NCBI GenBank assembly: GCA_011391745.1
Contig: JAABPX010000034.1
Coordinates: 1 to 42,220, forward strand
DNA: 42,220 nucleotides
Source: Comamonadaceae bacterium
GTDB taxonomy: Bacteria; Pseudomonadota; Gammaproteobacteria; Burkholderiales; Burkholderiaceae_C
Direction: 5' to 3'
The number at the start of each line of letters is the position of its first letter. Position 1 is the first letter of the stretch. Shown here one piece after another: positions 16,147-27,564 of this stretch. The notes beneath the pieces were generated by a model. That model was not told the DNA's origin. It did not search any database and saw nothing but the letters and a program-made list of their open reading frames with translations. A program made the position numbers and the translations under genes.

Positions 16147-17226
16147 ATGGCCTCAGTACAACTCAGCAACATCCAAAAATCCTACGATGGAAAAAACACC
16201 GTCATCCATGGAATCGACTTGGAAGTCAACCACGGCGAATTTGTTGTTTTTGTTGGGCCGTCTGGATGTGGCAAGTCCACACTGCTGCGCATGATTGCTG
16301 GGCTAGAGGGCATCAGCGGCGGCGATGTGGTGATCGATGGTGTGCGTGTCAATGACGAACCGCCACGCAACCGCGACATCGCGATGGTGTTCCAAGATTA
16401 CGCCTTGTACCCCCACAAAAGCCTGTTCGACAACATGGCGTTTGGCTTGCGTCTGAGGAAAACCCCCGAGGCTGAGATTCAGCGCCGGGTGATGGATGCG
16501 GCCAAGCTGCTGCGCATCGATCACATGCTGGACCGAAAGCCCGCGGCTTTGTCGGGTGGCCAGCGCCAGCGCGTGGCCATTGGCCGCGCGATTGTTCGTC
16601 AGCCCAAGGTGTTTTTGTTTGACGAGCCCTTGTCCAACCTCGATGCTCAGTTGCGCAACGAAATGCGCTCCGAGATCAAAAAATTGCACCAGCGTTTGGG
16701 CGCCACCATCATTTACGTGACGCACGACCAAGTGGAGGCCATGACATTGGCCGACCGCATCGCGGTGCTCAGTGGCGGACACAAAATGCAGTACGCCACC
16801 CCTGACGAGATTTACAACCGCCCTGCGGCCCATTTTGTGGCCGGGTTCACAGGCAGCCCGCCCATGAACCTGGTGAGCTGCACCCTCGCTGATGGCGTGG
16901 CGGACTTGGGCGGGGGCGTCGGTGTTCGCTTACCGCCTGATTTGGCTCAGCGTGCAGCCAATGCAAAGGGACATGTGTTTGGTATTCGCCCTGAAAACGT
17001 CACCTTATCCAGCCGAGGGGTTGCGGGTGAAGTCGCGGTGCCGGCGGCGGTGGTCATCACCGAGCCCTTGGGCGCAGAAACATTGGTCACCTTTCAGGTT
17101 GGTGAGGTGGAGTTGATTGCGCGCTGCGCCGCCAGCTTCAAAGTGCCGCCTGGCACGAAACAAGCGGTGTACCTTGACCCCACGGCCATGCACCTGTTTG
17201 ATCGGGTCAGTGGTCAAGCACTCTGA
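16147..17226 (+). CDS. ABC sugar transporter ATPase, UgpC/MalK type
   Basis: A 359-residue ATPase with Walker [10 protein letters not shown] at 37-45, [12 protein letters not shown] after it, signature LSGGQ at 135-139, Walker B VFLFDE at 155-160 and switch [17 protein letters not shown]-terminal TOBE-type domain follows ([24 protein letters not shown]). It is the first gene of the second importer, followed by the binding protein 54 bp later and by two permeases. The start ATG follows the 24-bp candidate operator by 48 bp. Closely related to, but clearly distinct from, the ATPase at 4687-5736. In the sulfoquinovosyl-glycerol model it powers uptake. Confidence 0.92.
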   Translation: MASVQLSNIQKSYDGKNTVIHGIDLEVNHGEFVVFVGPSGCGKSTLLRMIAGLEGISGGDVVIDGVRVNDEPPRNRDIAMVFQDYALYPHKSLFDNMAFGLRLRKTPEAEIQRRVMDAAKLLRIDHMLDRKPAALSGGQRQRVAIGRAIVRQPKVFLFDEPLSNLDAQLRNEMRSEIKKLHQRLGATIIYVTHDQVEAMTLADRIAVLSGGHKMQYATPDEIYNRPAAHFVAGFTGSPPMNLVSCTLADGVADLGGGVGVRLPPDLAQRAANAKGHVFGIRPENVTLSSRGVAGEVAVPAAVVITEPLGAETLVTFQVGEVELIARCAASFKVPPGTKQAVYLDPTAMHLFDRVSGQAL

Positions 17227-17280
17227 GGTGCTCATTTTTTTCGGTTGTGTATGTGTGTTTAGCCCTTAATGGAGACAAAG

Positions 17281-18546
17281 ATGAAAAAACGGCAGACTTT
17301 GAAGTTGGCGTCGCTGGCCTTGGCCGGCATGATGGTGATGGGTTCGAGCTGGGCTCAGCAAACGACCTTGCGTGTGTTTGTGGGCCCCAACCAGCGCCCC
17401 GATTTACAAGCCAAACTGTTTGAGCAATACAGCAAAGCCAACCCCAGCGTGAAGGTGGAGATTGAAACCGGTGGTGCCACCTCCGAGCTCCAGCGCCAGT
17501 ACCTGAGTACGGTGCTCAATGCCAAAGACTCGGCCATTGACCTGTTTTTGATTGACATCGTCAATCCCGCGCAATATGCCAGCAAGGGCTGGATTGAGCC
17601 CTTGGACAAATACGTGGGCGGCCCATCGTTCTTGCGCAACGACTACCTGCCGGTGTACCAGCAGGCCAACGTGGTCGACGGCAAAGTGATGGCCTTGCCC
17701 AGCCAAGGCGACTCGATGTTCATGTACTACCGCAAGGACCTGCTGGCCAAACACGGCGTGGCCGAACCCAAGACTTGGGATGAGTTGGCAGCCGGTGCCA
17801 AAAAAATCATGGCGGCAGAAAACAACACCAACTTGCAAGGCTTGTCCTTTCAAGGGGCGCCCATTGAAGGCGCGGTGTGCACGTTCCTCTTGCCCTACTG
17901 GGGTCAGGGCAAACAGTTCAACGATGCAGCCGGCAAGCTCACGCTGGACAAAGCCGCAGCCGTCAATGGCCTGAAGATGTGGCTCAAGATGATGGACGAC
18001 GGTGTCGCCAAGAAAAACATCGCTGAAGTCACCACGCCCGTGACCGTCAACGAGTTCAAGGCCGGCAACGTGGTGTTCGCCATCAACTGGGGCTTTGCGT
18101 TTGACCGCTTCCAAGCCGATGCCGACTCCAAGGTCAAAGGCAATGTGGGCGTGATGCCCCTGCCTGCCATGGCCGGCGGCAAGTCCGCCACCTGCATGGG
18201 TGGCTGGCAATGGTCCATGAACGCTTTCGGCAAAAACAAGGACGCGGCGGGCAACCTGATCAAGTTCTTGTCCTCCAAAGAGGCCAGCGCATTCATCGCC
18301 CGTGAAGGCTCCATCCTGCCGGTGTTCCAAAGCGTGTACAAAGACGCTGCGGTGAACAAGGCCGTGCCATGGTTCAAGGACGCTTTGCCCGTGGTTTTGG
18401 GTGCGCAAGGTCGCCCCATGGTTGAGGACTATGGCCAGGTCTCGGACATCATCCGCACCACCACCAGTGCGGTATTGGCCCGCACCAAAACGCCTGAAGC
18501 GGGTGTCGATGAAATCGCCGCACGCGTGGGCCGCTTGATGCGCTGA
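17281..18546 (+). CDS. ABC transporter sugar-binding protein, candidate sulfoquinovosyl-glycerol receptor
   Basis: The gene encodes 421 residues. GGAG at 17271-17274 fixes the ATG at 17281 rather than the in-frame ATG 12 bases upstream. Residues 1-25 are a Sec signal peptide ending SWA before QQ. The mature protein resembles maltose/trehalose-type family-1 binding proteins (LRVFVGPNQRPDLQAKLFEQYSK at its start, later FLIDIVNPAQYASKGWIEPLD and MFMYYRKDLLAKHG). It is separated from the permeases by a strong terminator hairpin, which would give excess receptor over channel. The ligand is not visible from sequence; sulfoquinovosyl glycerol is inferred from the flanking glycerol genes and monooxygenase operon, with trehalose, maltose or glucosylglycerol as alternatives. 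Confidence 0.87.
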   Translation: MKKRQTLKLASLALAGMMVMGSSWAQQTTLRVFVGPNQRPDLQAKLFEQYSKANPSVKVEIETGGATSELQRQYLSTVLNAKDSAIDLFLIDIVNPAQYASKGWIEPLDKYVGGPSFLRNDYLPVYQQANVVDGKVMALPSQGDSMFMYYRKDLLAKHGVAEPKTWDELAAGAKKIMAAENNTNLQGLSFQGAPIEGAVCTFLLPYWGQGKQFNDAAGKLTLDKAAAVNGLKMWLKMMDDGVAKKNIAEVTTPVTVNEFKAGNVVFAINWGFAFDRFQADADSKVKGNVGVMPLPAMAGGKSATCMGGWQWSMNAFGKNKDAAGNLIKFLSSKEASAFIAREGSILPVFQSVYKDAAVNKAVPWFKDALPVVLGAQGRPMVEDYGQVSDIIRTTTSAVLARTKTPEAGVDEIAARVGRLMR

Positions 18547-18578
18547 TCCACGACTTGGCCCAAACAGCCAAGCCTAGA

Positions 18579-18610
18579 GCCCTGGGCACCACCCCGCCCA
18601 GGGCTTTTTT
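18579..18610 (+). terminator. Rho-independent terminator inside the importer operon
   Basis: GCCCTGGGC at 18579-18587 pairs perfectly with GCCCAGGGC at 18596-18604 across an 8-base loop, followed by six T residues at 18605-18610. It sits between the binding-protein stop and the first permease start. Partial termination here would raise binding protein relative to permeases, a known arrangement in ABC importers. Confidence 0.9.
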
Positions 18611-18646
18611 GTTGAGAACGGCACCGCCGCAAAAACCTTTCGCCCC

Positions 18647-19525
18647 ATGTTGACCAAATTCAAAGACCCCAGCGAAAAAACACTGGCGATCCTGCTCTTG
18701 GCGCCTGCGTTTTTGCTCCTCTTGCTGATCGTGGTGTACCCCATCGGCAAGCTCATTTACAACAGCTTGTTTGACATCGAAAAAACAGGCCAGTTCATCG
18801 GCTTTGTCCACTACGTGGATGTGTGGCAAGACCCCCTGTTTTGGAACGCCACCAAAAACACCTTGCTCATCACCCTCATCACCGTGCCCGGCGCTTTGGT
18901 GGTGGGTTTGGGCTTGGCCATGCTGGCCAACCTGCCGTTCAAGCGCAAGTGGCCCGTGCGCCTGTCCCTCTTGCTGCCTTGGGCCTTACCCTTGTCGTTT
19001 GCCGGTTTGATCTTCGCTTGGTTTTTCAACACCGATTACGGCGTGGTCAACGACGTCTTGTTGCGCTTGGGCGTGATCGATGAAGCCACCAGCTGGCTGC
19101 TCAAACCCAACTGGGCGTTTGCCGCGATTTGCTTGACCATCATCTGGAAGACCTCGTCTTTCATGGCCTTGATCTTGTTGGCGGGCTTACAGATGATTCC
19201 ACGCTCGCTCTATGAGGCGGCCGAGGTTGATGGGGCCAACCGCTGGCAGCAATTTTGGCAAATCACCATCCCCATGCTGATGCCCAGCATCATCGTGGCG
19301 CTGATCTTTCGCACCATCACGGCACTGCAAACCTTTGACATCCCCTACACGATGACGCGCGGTGGACCGGGTGAGGCCACCGAAACCTTGGCCATGCTCA
19401 TCCACAAGTACACCATCGATTACTCGGACATCGGTTACGGATCCACCCTAGCGGTGTTCATGTTCCTGATCTCGCTGGTGGTGACGGGCTTTTATTTGAA
19501 ACACGTTGGGAAGAACGCATCATGA
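18647..19525 (+). CDS. ABC sugar transporter permease, MalF/UgpA type
   Basis: A 292-residue inner-membrane protein with six hydrophobic segments; the first is ILLLAPAFLLLLLIVVYPIGKLIYNSL. The EAA loop around 184-212 (IPRSLYEAAEVDGANRWQQFWQITIP) is canonical and contacts the ATPase. The late motif DIPYTMTRGGPGEATETLAMLIHKY is typical of trehalose/maltose-type MalF proteins. It begins 37 bp after the terminator hairpin and overlaps the next permease by ATGA at 19522-19525. No obvious ribosome site precedes it, so read-through past the hairpin may be limiting. Partner channel is the product of 19522-20364. Confidence 0.92.
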   Translation: MLTKFKDPSEKTLAILLLAPAFLLLLLIVVYPIGKLIYNSLFDIEKTGQFIGFVHYVDVWQDPLFWNATKNTLLITLITVPGALVVGLGLAMLANLPFKRKWPVRLSLLLPWALPLSFAGLIFAWFFNTDYGVVNDVLLRLGVIDEATSWLLKPNWAFAAICLTIIWKTSSFMALILLAGLQMIPRSLYEAAEVDGANRWQQFWQITIPMLMPSIIVALIFRTITALQTFDIPYTMTRGGPGEATETLAMLIHKYTIDYSDIGYGSTLAVFMFLISLVVTGFYLKHVGKNAS

Positions 19526-20364
19526 GTCAATTGAATATGGGGTTTTGGTCGGCACCGATGCTGCGCTGGGCCGCTGGATTGATCGTGGTGGTGAATGGGT
19601 TTTTCCCCGCCGTGTGGATTTTGTTCACTTCGCTCAAAACCGAGACCGAGTTGGTTCAAAAGCCAATCACTTGGTGGCCCGAGTTGGCCACCATGGACAA
19701 CTACGTGCGCGCGTTCGGTGATCAGCCGCTGTTGCACTATTTGAAAAACAGCTTCATCGTGGCCACGGGCGCGACGGTGTTGTCACTGATCGTGGCGGCT
19801 TTTGCAGCCTACGCCATCGCACGGCTGAACCTCAAGCGACGCGAGTTGATCCTGACCTGCATCGTGGGCTCAAGCATGTTTCCCTTGGTCACCTTGTTGG
19901 TGCCGATTTTCGAAACCATGCGGGCCTTGGGTTGGCTCAACACCTACTCTGCGCTGATCTTGCCTTATGTGGTGCTCAACTTACCGGTGTGTACCCTGGT
20001 GTTGGTGAGCTTCTTCCAAGGCATACCGAGGGACTTGGAAAACGCCGCCATGATCGACGGCTGCACACGCATGGGTGCTTTGTGGCATGTGGTGGTTCCC
20101 TTGGCCGCGCCGGGGGTCTTCACAGCAGGCATCTTGGCCTTCGTTAATGCTTGGGATGAATTTTTGCTGGCGCTGTCACTCAACTCCAGTGCCGACGTGC
20201 GAACGTTACCCGTCGGCATCACCCTGTATCAAGGCGAATTCACATTCCCTTGGCCCATCATTTCGGCAGCGCTGATTGTGGCCATCGTGCCAATTGCCGT
20301 GTTAATTGCGGTCTTCCAAGAACGTGTGGTCGGTGGCCTGACACAAGGTGGCTTGAAAGGATGA
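19522..20364 (+). CDS. ABC sugar transporter permease, MalG/UgpE type
   Basis: This 280-residue permease starts at the ATG overlapping the upstream TGA. Six membrane segments are visible, with the EAA loop at about 167-195 (IPRDLENAAMIDGCTRMGALWHVVVPLAAPG) and a C-terminal RVVGGLTQGGLKG that is typical of MalG-type subunits. It completes the second importer. It ends 33 bp before the convergent TauE/SafE gene; the short gap contains GTGATC and GATCAC arms around a T-rich stretch, a weak terminator at best. Substrate is inferred from the operon neighbours. Confidence 0.92.
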   Translation: MSQLNMGFWSAPMLRWAAGLIVVVNGFFPAVWILFTSLKTETELVQKPITWWPELATMDNYVRAFGDQPLLHYLKNSFIVATGATVLSLIVAAFAAYAIARLNLKRRELILTCIVGSSMFPLVTLLVPIFETMRALGWLNTYSALILPYVVLNLPVCTLVLVSFFQGIPRDLENAAMIDGCTRMGALWHVVVPLAAPGVFTAGILAFVNAWDEFLLALSLNSSADVRTLPVGITLYQGEFTFPWPIISAALIVAIVPIAVLIAVFQERVVGGLTQGGLKG

Positions 20365-20397
20365 AGCTGTGATCACCTCATTGGTTTTTTAGATCAC

Positions 20398-21177
20398 TCA
20401 AAATACAAGCATGTGCGCCGCGACCAAGGCCAAGAAGCCCGCAAATGCCTGTTGCAATTTTCGTTTGTCCATTCGCTGCGAAAGGCGGGCACCCGCATTG
20501 GCAAACACGGTGCTGATGACGCTGATGCCAACAAACGCGCTCAGGTGAACGTAACCCCAGGTGTGGGCGGTGCTTGCACCCGTTAGGCCCAAGCCCACCG
20601 CGCCAATGAAGGCAATGGGAATGGCCACCGCCGAACTCACGACCACCGCTTGGCGCATGTCAATGCCGCGCAGCACCAGGTACGGTACGGTCATGGCCCC
20701 GCCGCTGACCCCCAGCAGGGTTGACACATGCCCAATCAACACCCCCGCTCCCATCAGCTCGGGCTTGGCGGGCGCGGCTTGGCTGACGTCGTTGGCTTGT
20801 TTGCGCAACAGCGTGATGCAGGTCGCCAAAGCAAACACACCAAAGCCCAGCTTGAGCACATTCGAGGGCAACCAATTGGCCAGCCACACCGCCGTCACAG
20901 CCCCCACACCCACCGCGCCGCTCAACCACCACAGGGGCTCAAAATGCATGCGCTTGGCACGCCAATGGGTCCAAGTGCTGCTGACCGACGTGACCACAAT
21001 ACACGCCAGCGACGTGGCCACCGCGTAATGCATGACCTGCGGCCCCAACACCGGGTCGGCGCGCCACAACCAATACAGGGTCGGCACAATCACCAAACCG
21101 CCGCCCACCCCAAACAAGCCCGCGGTAAAGCCCCCTGCGGCACCCACCCCCAAGTACAACAGCCACAAGGGCATCAT
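20398..21177 (-). CDS. TauE/SafE (TSUP) family transporter, candidate sulfite exporter
   Basis: A 259-residue membrane protein with about eight hydrophobic segments and two glycine-rich repeats (GFTAGLFGVGGGLVIVP and GHVSTLLGVSGGAMTVPYLVLRG), the hallmark of the TSUP/TauE/SafE family, which exports sulfite or sulfonates. The start at ATG 21177 overlaps the flavin-reductase stop (TCAT on the plus strand at 21174-21177), so it is the last gene of a tightly coupled four-gene operon. Downstream of a sulfonate-type monooxygenase, sulfite export is the obvious role. Other TSUP members move other anions, so cargo is inferred. An ATG three bases inward is an equal alternative start. Confidence 0.88.
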   Translation of the reverse strand: MMPLWLLYLGVGAAGGFTAGLFGVGGGLVIVPTLYWLWRADPVLGPQVMHYAVATSLACIVVTSVSSTWTHWRAKRMHFEPLWWLSGAVGVGAVTAVWLANWLPSNVLKLGFGVFALATCITLLRKQANDVSQAAPAKPELMGAGVLIGHVSTLLGVSGGAMTVPYLVLRGIDMRQAVVVSSAVAIPIAFIGAVGLGLTGASTAHTWGYVHLSAFVGISVISTVFANAGARLSQRMDKRKLQQAFAGFLALVAAHMLVF

Positions 21178-21740
21178 GTTGGGGTGGCCTGAAATTGACC
21201 CAACTGGCTGCGGCAAAACGTCAACGCGGCGGCGTCGCGCCACCCAAAGTCTTGCACCTGCCCAATGACGATGTGGTGGTCGCCCGCGTCCACGCATTGG
21301 TGCAGCGTGCAGTCGAACCACGCAAAAGCCTCCGTCAAACGCAAGCGCTCACTGGTTTGGCGCTGCGTGGGCACACCCGCAAAACGCGCGGCCATGTCAC
21401 CGGTGGCGAACTGCCGCGCCAAGCTTTGCTGCGGATGCGTCAACACACTGACGGTGAAGCCACCGGCGTGCAAAAACGCCTCGGCGCTGCTGGCCGCCTT
21501 GCGAATGCTCCACAGCACCAAGCGCGGCTCCAATGACACCGAGGCAAAAGAGTTGCAGGTCATGCCCCAATCGCTGTCTTGCCAACGGGTAGTTACCACG
21601 GTCACGCCGGTGGCGAAACACGACAGCGCTTTGCGGTACTCCGCAGGGTCTTGTTCGCGGGGCACTGGGGCGGTGGCGGGCATGGTCTCGGGCATGTGGC
21701 GCATGGGCGGGCTTTCGGTGAACGTGGGGGTGGCGATCAA
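21174..21740 (-). CDS. Flavin reductase (FMN-binding split-barrel), partner of the monooxygenase
   Basis: Supplies reduced flavin to a two-component monooxygenase. The protein is up to 188 residues with flavin-reductase-like motifs: RKALSCFATGVTVVTTRW, GMTCNSFASVSLEPRLVLWSI and the end GDHHIVIGQVQDF. The first 12-25 residues are low in conservation. The start is uncertain: TTG at 21740 overlaps the aldo/keto-reductase stop as TTGA, whereas ATG at 21704 is an internal option; neither has a clear ribosome site, and coupling favours the TTG. The gene is third in the monooxygenase, reductase, flavin reductase, exporter operon, equivalent in role to SmoA of the sulfoquinovose monooxygenase pathway. 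Confidence 0.87.
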   Translation of the reverse strand: MIATPTFTESPPMRHMPETMPATAPVPREQDPAEYRKALSCFATGVTVVTTRWQDSDWGMTCNSFASVSLEPRLVLWSIRKAASSAEAFLHAGGFTVSVLTHPQQSLARQFATGDMAARFAGVPTQRQTSERLRLTEAFAWFDCTLHQCVDAGDHHIVIGQVQDFGWRDAAALTFCRSQLGQFQATPT

Positions 21741-22648
21741 GGCACTTCGTGGCCGTTGGCCAGCTCAAAGAGTTCGTACCAGGTTTGGCGGTCCATCGGC
21801 ACCTTGAGCGCTTGCGCAAAGGCGCCGATGCGGTCCAATTGGTTGCTGCCCATCACCGGCAACACACCCACCGGGTGATGCATGAGCCAAGACACAGCCA
21901 CAGCGGTGGTGTCGGTGCCGCTGGCTTGGGCCAATGCGCTCAGCTTGGGTGCCAAGCGTGCGGCGGCGGTGCCCGCCTGTGTGGCTTGGCTGTGCAAGCG
22001 CCCGCCACCCAAAGGCGACCACGCCATCACCGGCATCTGGTGTTGCTGGGCGTGGGCGATTGGCCCGTTGATGAAGGGCTCGGTGTGCAAAAGGCTCAGC
22101 TCCATCTGGTTGGTTTGCAGCTTGTGCTTCATGCGCGACTGCAGCAGGTCCGTGTCCCACGGCATGAAGTTGGACACGCCCACGCCGCGCACTTTGCCGC
22201 TGGTGATCAGGCCGTCCAGGCAAGCGCCCAGCGCGGTGGCGTCGCACAGCGGGTCGGGGCGGTGAATCAGCAACAGATCGATCACGTCCACGCCGATGCG
22301 CTGCAGCGAGCGCTCCACGCTGGCCGTGACGTGCGTGGGCGAGGTGTCGTAGTGCTTGACCCGCGTGCTGGGCCACTGCGACGACAACAACATGATGTCG
22401 GTTTTGGTGACGATTTCAATTTGCTGGCGTAGGGCTGGGCGGGCCTTGATGGCCTCGCCAAAGAGCGCTTCGCAGCGGTAGTCGCCATAGATGTCGGCGT
22501 GGTCGAAGGTGGTGATGCCTTGGGCCAGGCAAGCGTCGATGCGCGCTAGGTTGGCGTTGACGCTGGTATCGGCGGCTTCGGACAGACGCCAAACGCCGTA
22601 GGCCATCTGACTCAAGGTGCGCCCATTGGGCAGGGTGATGCGGTTCAT
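21737..22648 (-). CDS. Aldo/keto reductase (YdhF/SmoB-like)
   Basis: A 303-residue NADPH-dependent reductase with the AKR catalytic tetrad: D49 and Y54 in FDHADIYGDY, K82 in IVTKTD, and H129 in LLLIHRPDP. The end of the barrel shows MAWSPLGGGRL and PVMGSNQLDRI, the phosphate-binding region for NADPH. The overall pattern resembles YdhF-type AKRs. Coming directly after a sulfonate-type monooxygenase gene, it may reduce the aldehyde left after desulfonation; in the known sulfoquinovose route SmoB reduces 6-oxo-glucose to glucose. ATG 22648 gives the family's usual length. Substrate is inferred from context. Confidence 0.9.
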   Translation of the reverse strand: MNRITLPNGRTLSQMAYGVWRLSEAADTSVNANLARIDACLAQGITTFDHADIYGDYRCEALFGEAIKARPALRQQIEIVTKTDIMLLSSQWPSTRVKHYDTSPTHVTASVERSLQRIGVDVIDLLLIHRPDPLCDATALGACLDGLITSGKVRGVGVSNFMPWDTDLLQSRMKHKLQTNQMELSLLHTEPFINGPIAHAQQHQMPVMAWSPLGGGRLHSQATQAGTAAARLAPKLSALAQASGTDTTAVAVSWLMHHPVGVLPVMGSNQLDRIGAFAQALKVPMDRQTWYELFELANGHEVP

Positions 22649-22677
22649 GCGTTGGGGTTTCGGTTGGGGGGTCAAGG

Positions 22678-23832
22678 TCAGCGGCGAACGCCCACACCCA
22701 AGGGGGTGGCGGGCACCGAGGCGGGCACACGCCCGTATTCGTGCGCCAGTGAAACGGTTTTGAGGTGCGGCAGCACCTTGGTGCCAAAGATCTCGCATTC
22801 TTGCAGGTGCGGGTAGCCCGAGAAGATGAAAGCGCGAATGCCCATTTTTTGGTAGTCGTGGACGGTGCTCAGCACCTGGTCCACGCTGCCCACCAGCGCC
22901 GCGCCGCAACCGCTGCGTGCGCGGCCCACACCGGTCCACAGGTGCGGCTCGATGTAGCCTTCGTCGTCGGCCAACTCGCGGTTGGCGCTTTGCAGCGACA
23001 CACCCAAGCTCTTGGCGTCGAGCGCACGCTGGCGAATTTCACGGCCCTTGTCGTCGTCGAGCTGGGACACCAGTTCACGGGCGTATTCACGGGCTTCGGC
23101 TTCGGTGTCGCGCACGATCATGTGCACGCGCAGGCCGTAGTCCAGCAGCCGGCCATATTTTTCGGCTTGCGCGTGCACATCGCGCATGCGCTGCGCCAGC
23201 ACCTCTTTGGGTTCGGGCCACATCAAGTAGGTGTCGCAATGCGCACCACACAGGGCCAGCGCGTCGGGGCTGTAGCCACCAAAGTACAGCAGTGGGCCAC
23301 CGGTTTGGTAGGGGCGCACCGGGTCGGTGGGCAAGCCCTTGAGGTTGTAGATCTGGCCTTCGTAGTTGATCTCGTCTTGCGTCCAAGCCTGCTTCAGAAT
23401 TTCCACCACCTCCCAACTGCGGCGGTAGCGGTAAGCGCTGTCTTCTTGTTGGCCCGGAAAGTCCGACGAGATCACGTTGAGCGTGAGCCGACCTTGCAAC
23501 AGGTGGTCGAGCGTGGCCACGGTGCGCGCCAGCATGGCCGGGTGCATTTCGCCGCAGCGAATCGCGCCCAGCATGTTCATGCGCTGAATCTTCGGGGCCA
23601 TGGCGGCCACAAAGGTCAAGGTGTCTTGCCCCACCTGGTACGAAGACGGGCACAGGATGTTCCGGAACCCCAGTTCATCGGCCCGCTGGGCGATGCGGCT
23701 GGTGTTGGCCCAACTGCTGCGCAGGTCGCCCTCGGGCACGCCCAAATGGCGAAAATCGTCCGAGCACAGCGGGGCAAACCAAGCGACTTCGGCACCCGAA
23801 ATGTCGGCACCTTTGACGGGAACAATGCTCAT
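22678..23832 (-). CDS. SsuD-like flavin-dependent sulfonate monooxygenase, candidate sulfoquinovose monooxygenase (SmoC-like)
   Basis: A 384-residue LLM-class monooxygenase that would use FMNH2 and oxygen to split a C-S bond, releasing sulfite and an aldehyde. Similarity to SsuD is visible in LGAIRCGEMHP, TLDHLLQGRLTLNVISSD, LLYFGGYSPDAL, TYLMWPEP, LRVHMIVRDTEAEA (R235, H237, R241), the mobile-loop region ARSGCGAALVG (R306) and FSGYPHLQE at 338-344. These match positions that bind sulfonate or flavin in SsuD. Context points to a sugar sulfonate rather than an alkanesulfonate: an AKR, a flavin reductase and an exporter follow, while the usual ssu transporter is absent. A 24-bp candidate operator precedes it. 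Confidence 0.87.
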   Translation of the reverse strand: MSIVPVKGADISGAEVAWFAPLCSDDFRHLGVPEGDLRSSWANTSRIAQRADELGFRNILCPSSYQVGQDTLTFVAAMAPKIQRMNMLGAIRCGEMHPAMLARTVATLDHLLQGRLTLNVISSDFPGQQEDSAYRYRRSWEVVEILKQAWTQDEINYEGQIYNLKGLPTDPVRPYQTGGPLLYFGGYSPDALALCGAHCDTYLMWPEPKEVLAQRMRDVHAQAEKYGRLLDYGLRVHMIVRDTEAEAREYARELVSQLDDDKGREIRQRALDAKSLGVSLQSANRELADDEGYIEPHLWTGVGRARSGCGAALVGSVDQVLSTVHDYQKMGIRAFIFSGYPHLQECEIFGTKVLPHLKTVSLAHEYGRVPASVPATPLGVGVRR

Positions 23833-23849
23833 GGTCAGCCCTTTCTTTG

Positions 23850-23873
23850 AATGAATGAATCGTATATGAATTG
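23850..23873 (-). promoter_or_regulatory. Shared 24-bp candidate operator, copy 2 (monooxygenase/GntR divergent promoter)
   Basis: On the minus strand the site begins CAATTCAT, repeats ATTCAT 11 bp later and ends CATT. It matches the element at 16075-16098 at 20 of 24 positions in the same orientation relative to the downstream gene. It lies 17 bp in front of the monooxygenase ATG, close enough to block initiation, and in the shared gap with the GntR regulator. Confidence 0.6.
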
Positions 23874-23931
23874 ACGCCCCTCGACATCAGGGTTTGCCCG
23901 AATCGGCGGGTCTTTTGCCATACTGTTTGCC

Positions 23932-24648
23932 ATGCCTGCACCGACCCCCGCCAAACCCCTGCCCGTGTATTTGCAAATTTCAGAATTGCTGGCCCGCCAA
24001 ATCAAAGCGGGCCATTGGCACAAAGGCGAACGCCTGCCCACCGAAGCCGAATTGGCGCAGACGCTGCAGGTGGCCATCGGCACGGTGCGCAAAGCGCTGG
24101 CTTTGCTGTCCGACCAAGGGGTGCTGGAGCGCAAACAGGGCTCGGGCACTTACGTCAAACAGGTGGCGGGCACGCAGCGCATTTACGAACTCTTTCGGCT
24201 GGAGCTCAACACCGGGCCGGGTTTGCCCACCGCCCACATCTTGGACGTGAGCCGACACACACGGCCCAGCCACATCCCCGCGTTTGGCGAAGGCAGCGCC
24301 GACCTGTGGCGGGTGCGCCGCCTGCGCTTTTTGAGCCAAACGCCGGTGGCCTTGGAAGAAATTTGGTTCGATGCGCGGCACTGCGCCGAACTCAGCGCCG
24401 AGGAATTGGGCGACTCCATGTACCTGTTTTACCAAGAGCGCTTCGGCGTGTGGATTGCCCGCGTCGAGGACCGCTTGAGCGCCGCACCGGCGCCCGATTG
24501 GGCGGTGCCGCCCAGCGGTTTGGTGGCTGGGCAGTGCGCCGGCTTCATTGAACGGCTGTCGTGGACGGCCAGCAACGCCTTGGCCGAATATTCCTTCACT
24601 TGGTTCAACCCCCAACATTGCCGTTACTCTTCAAGGCTCAGCCAATAA
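23932..24648 (+). CDS. GntR-family (HutC/UTRA) transcriptional regulator
   Basis: A 238-residue regulator: winged helix in residues 10-75 (PVYLQISELLARQIKAG, RLPTEAELAQTLQVAIGTVRKALALLSDQGVLERKQGSGTYV) followed by a UTRA effector domain (RVRRLRFLSQTPVALEEIWFD, ALAEYSFTWFNP). It is divergent from the monooxygenase operon across 99 bp, the normal place for a local regulator. The shared element at 16075 and 23850 suggests that it also controls the importer. The effector may be the sulfosugar or a downstream sugar; UTRA domains usually bind small metabolites. A repeated TTTGCCAT precedes and overlaps the start at 23914-23921 and 23926-23933 and could be another control point. Confidence 0.9.
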   Translation: MPAPTPAKPLPVYLQISELLARQIKAGHWHKGERLPTEAELAQTLQVAIGTVRKALALLSDQGVLERKQGSGTYVKQVAGTQRIYELFRLELNTGPGLPTAHILDVSRHTRPSHIPAFGEGSADLWRVRRLRFLSQTPVALEEIWFDARHCAELSAEELGDSMYLFYQERFGVWIARVEDRLSAAPAPDWAVPPSGLVAGQCAGFIERLSWTASNALAEYSFTWFNPQHCRYSSRLSQ

Positions 24649-24662
24649 ACCCGAAAGCCCCC

Positions 24663-27563
<2,901 letters not shown>

Positions 27564-27564
<1 letters not shown>

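Noticed and set aside
20369..20397. Bidirectional terminator between the permease and TSUP genes
   Set aside because: The arms GTGATC and GATCAC are only six bases around a 17-base loop, and the T-rich stretch is inside the loop.
22678..23832. Simple alkanesulfonate (ssu) operon
   Set aside because: An SsuD-like protein and flavin reductase are present but ssuABC-type transporter genes are absent, whereas an AKR, a TSUP exporter and a sugar-type importer are present, favouring a sulfosugar route.
23850..23860. GAAT tandem repeat as a microsatellite
   Set aside because: Only about two and a half units, and it is better explained as part of the conserved 24-bp element.
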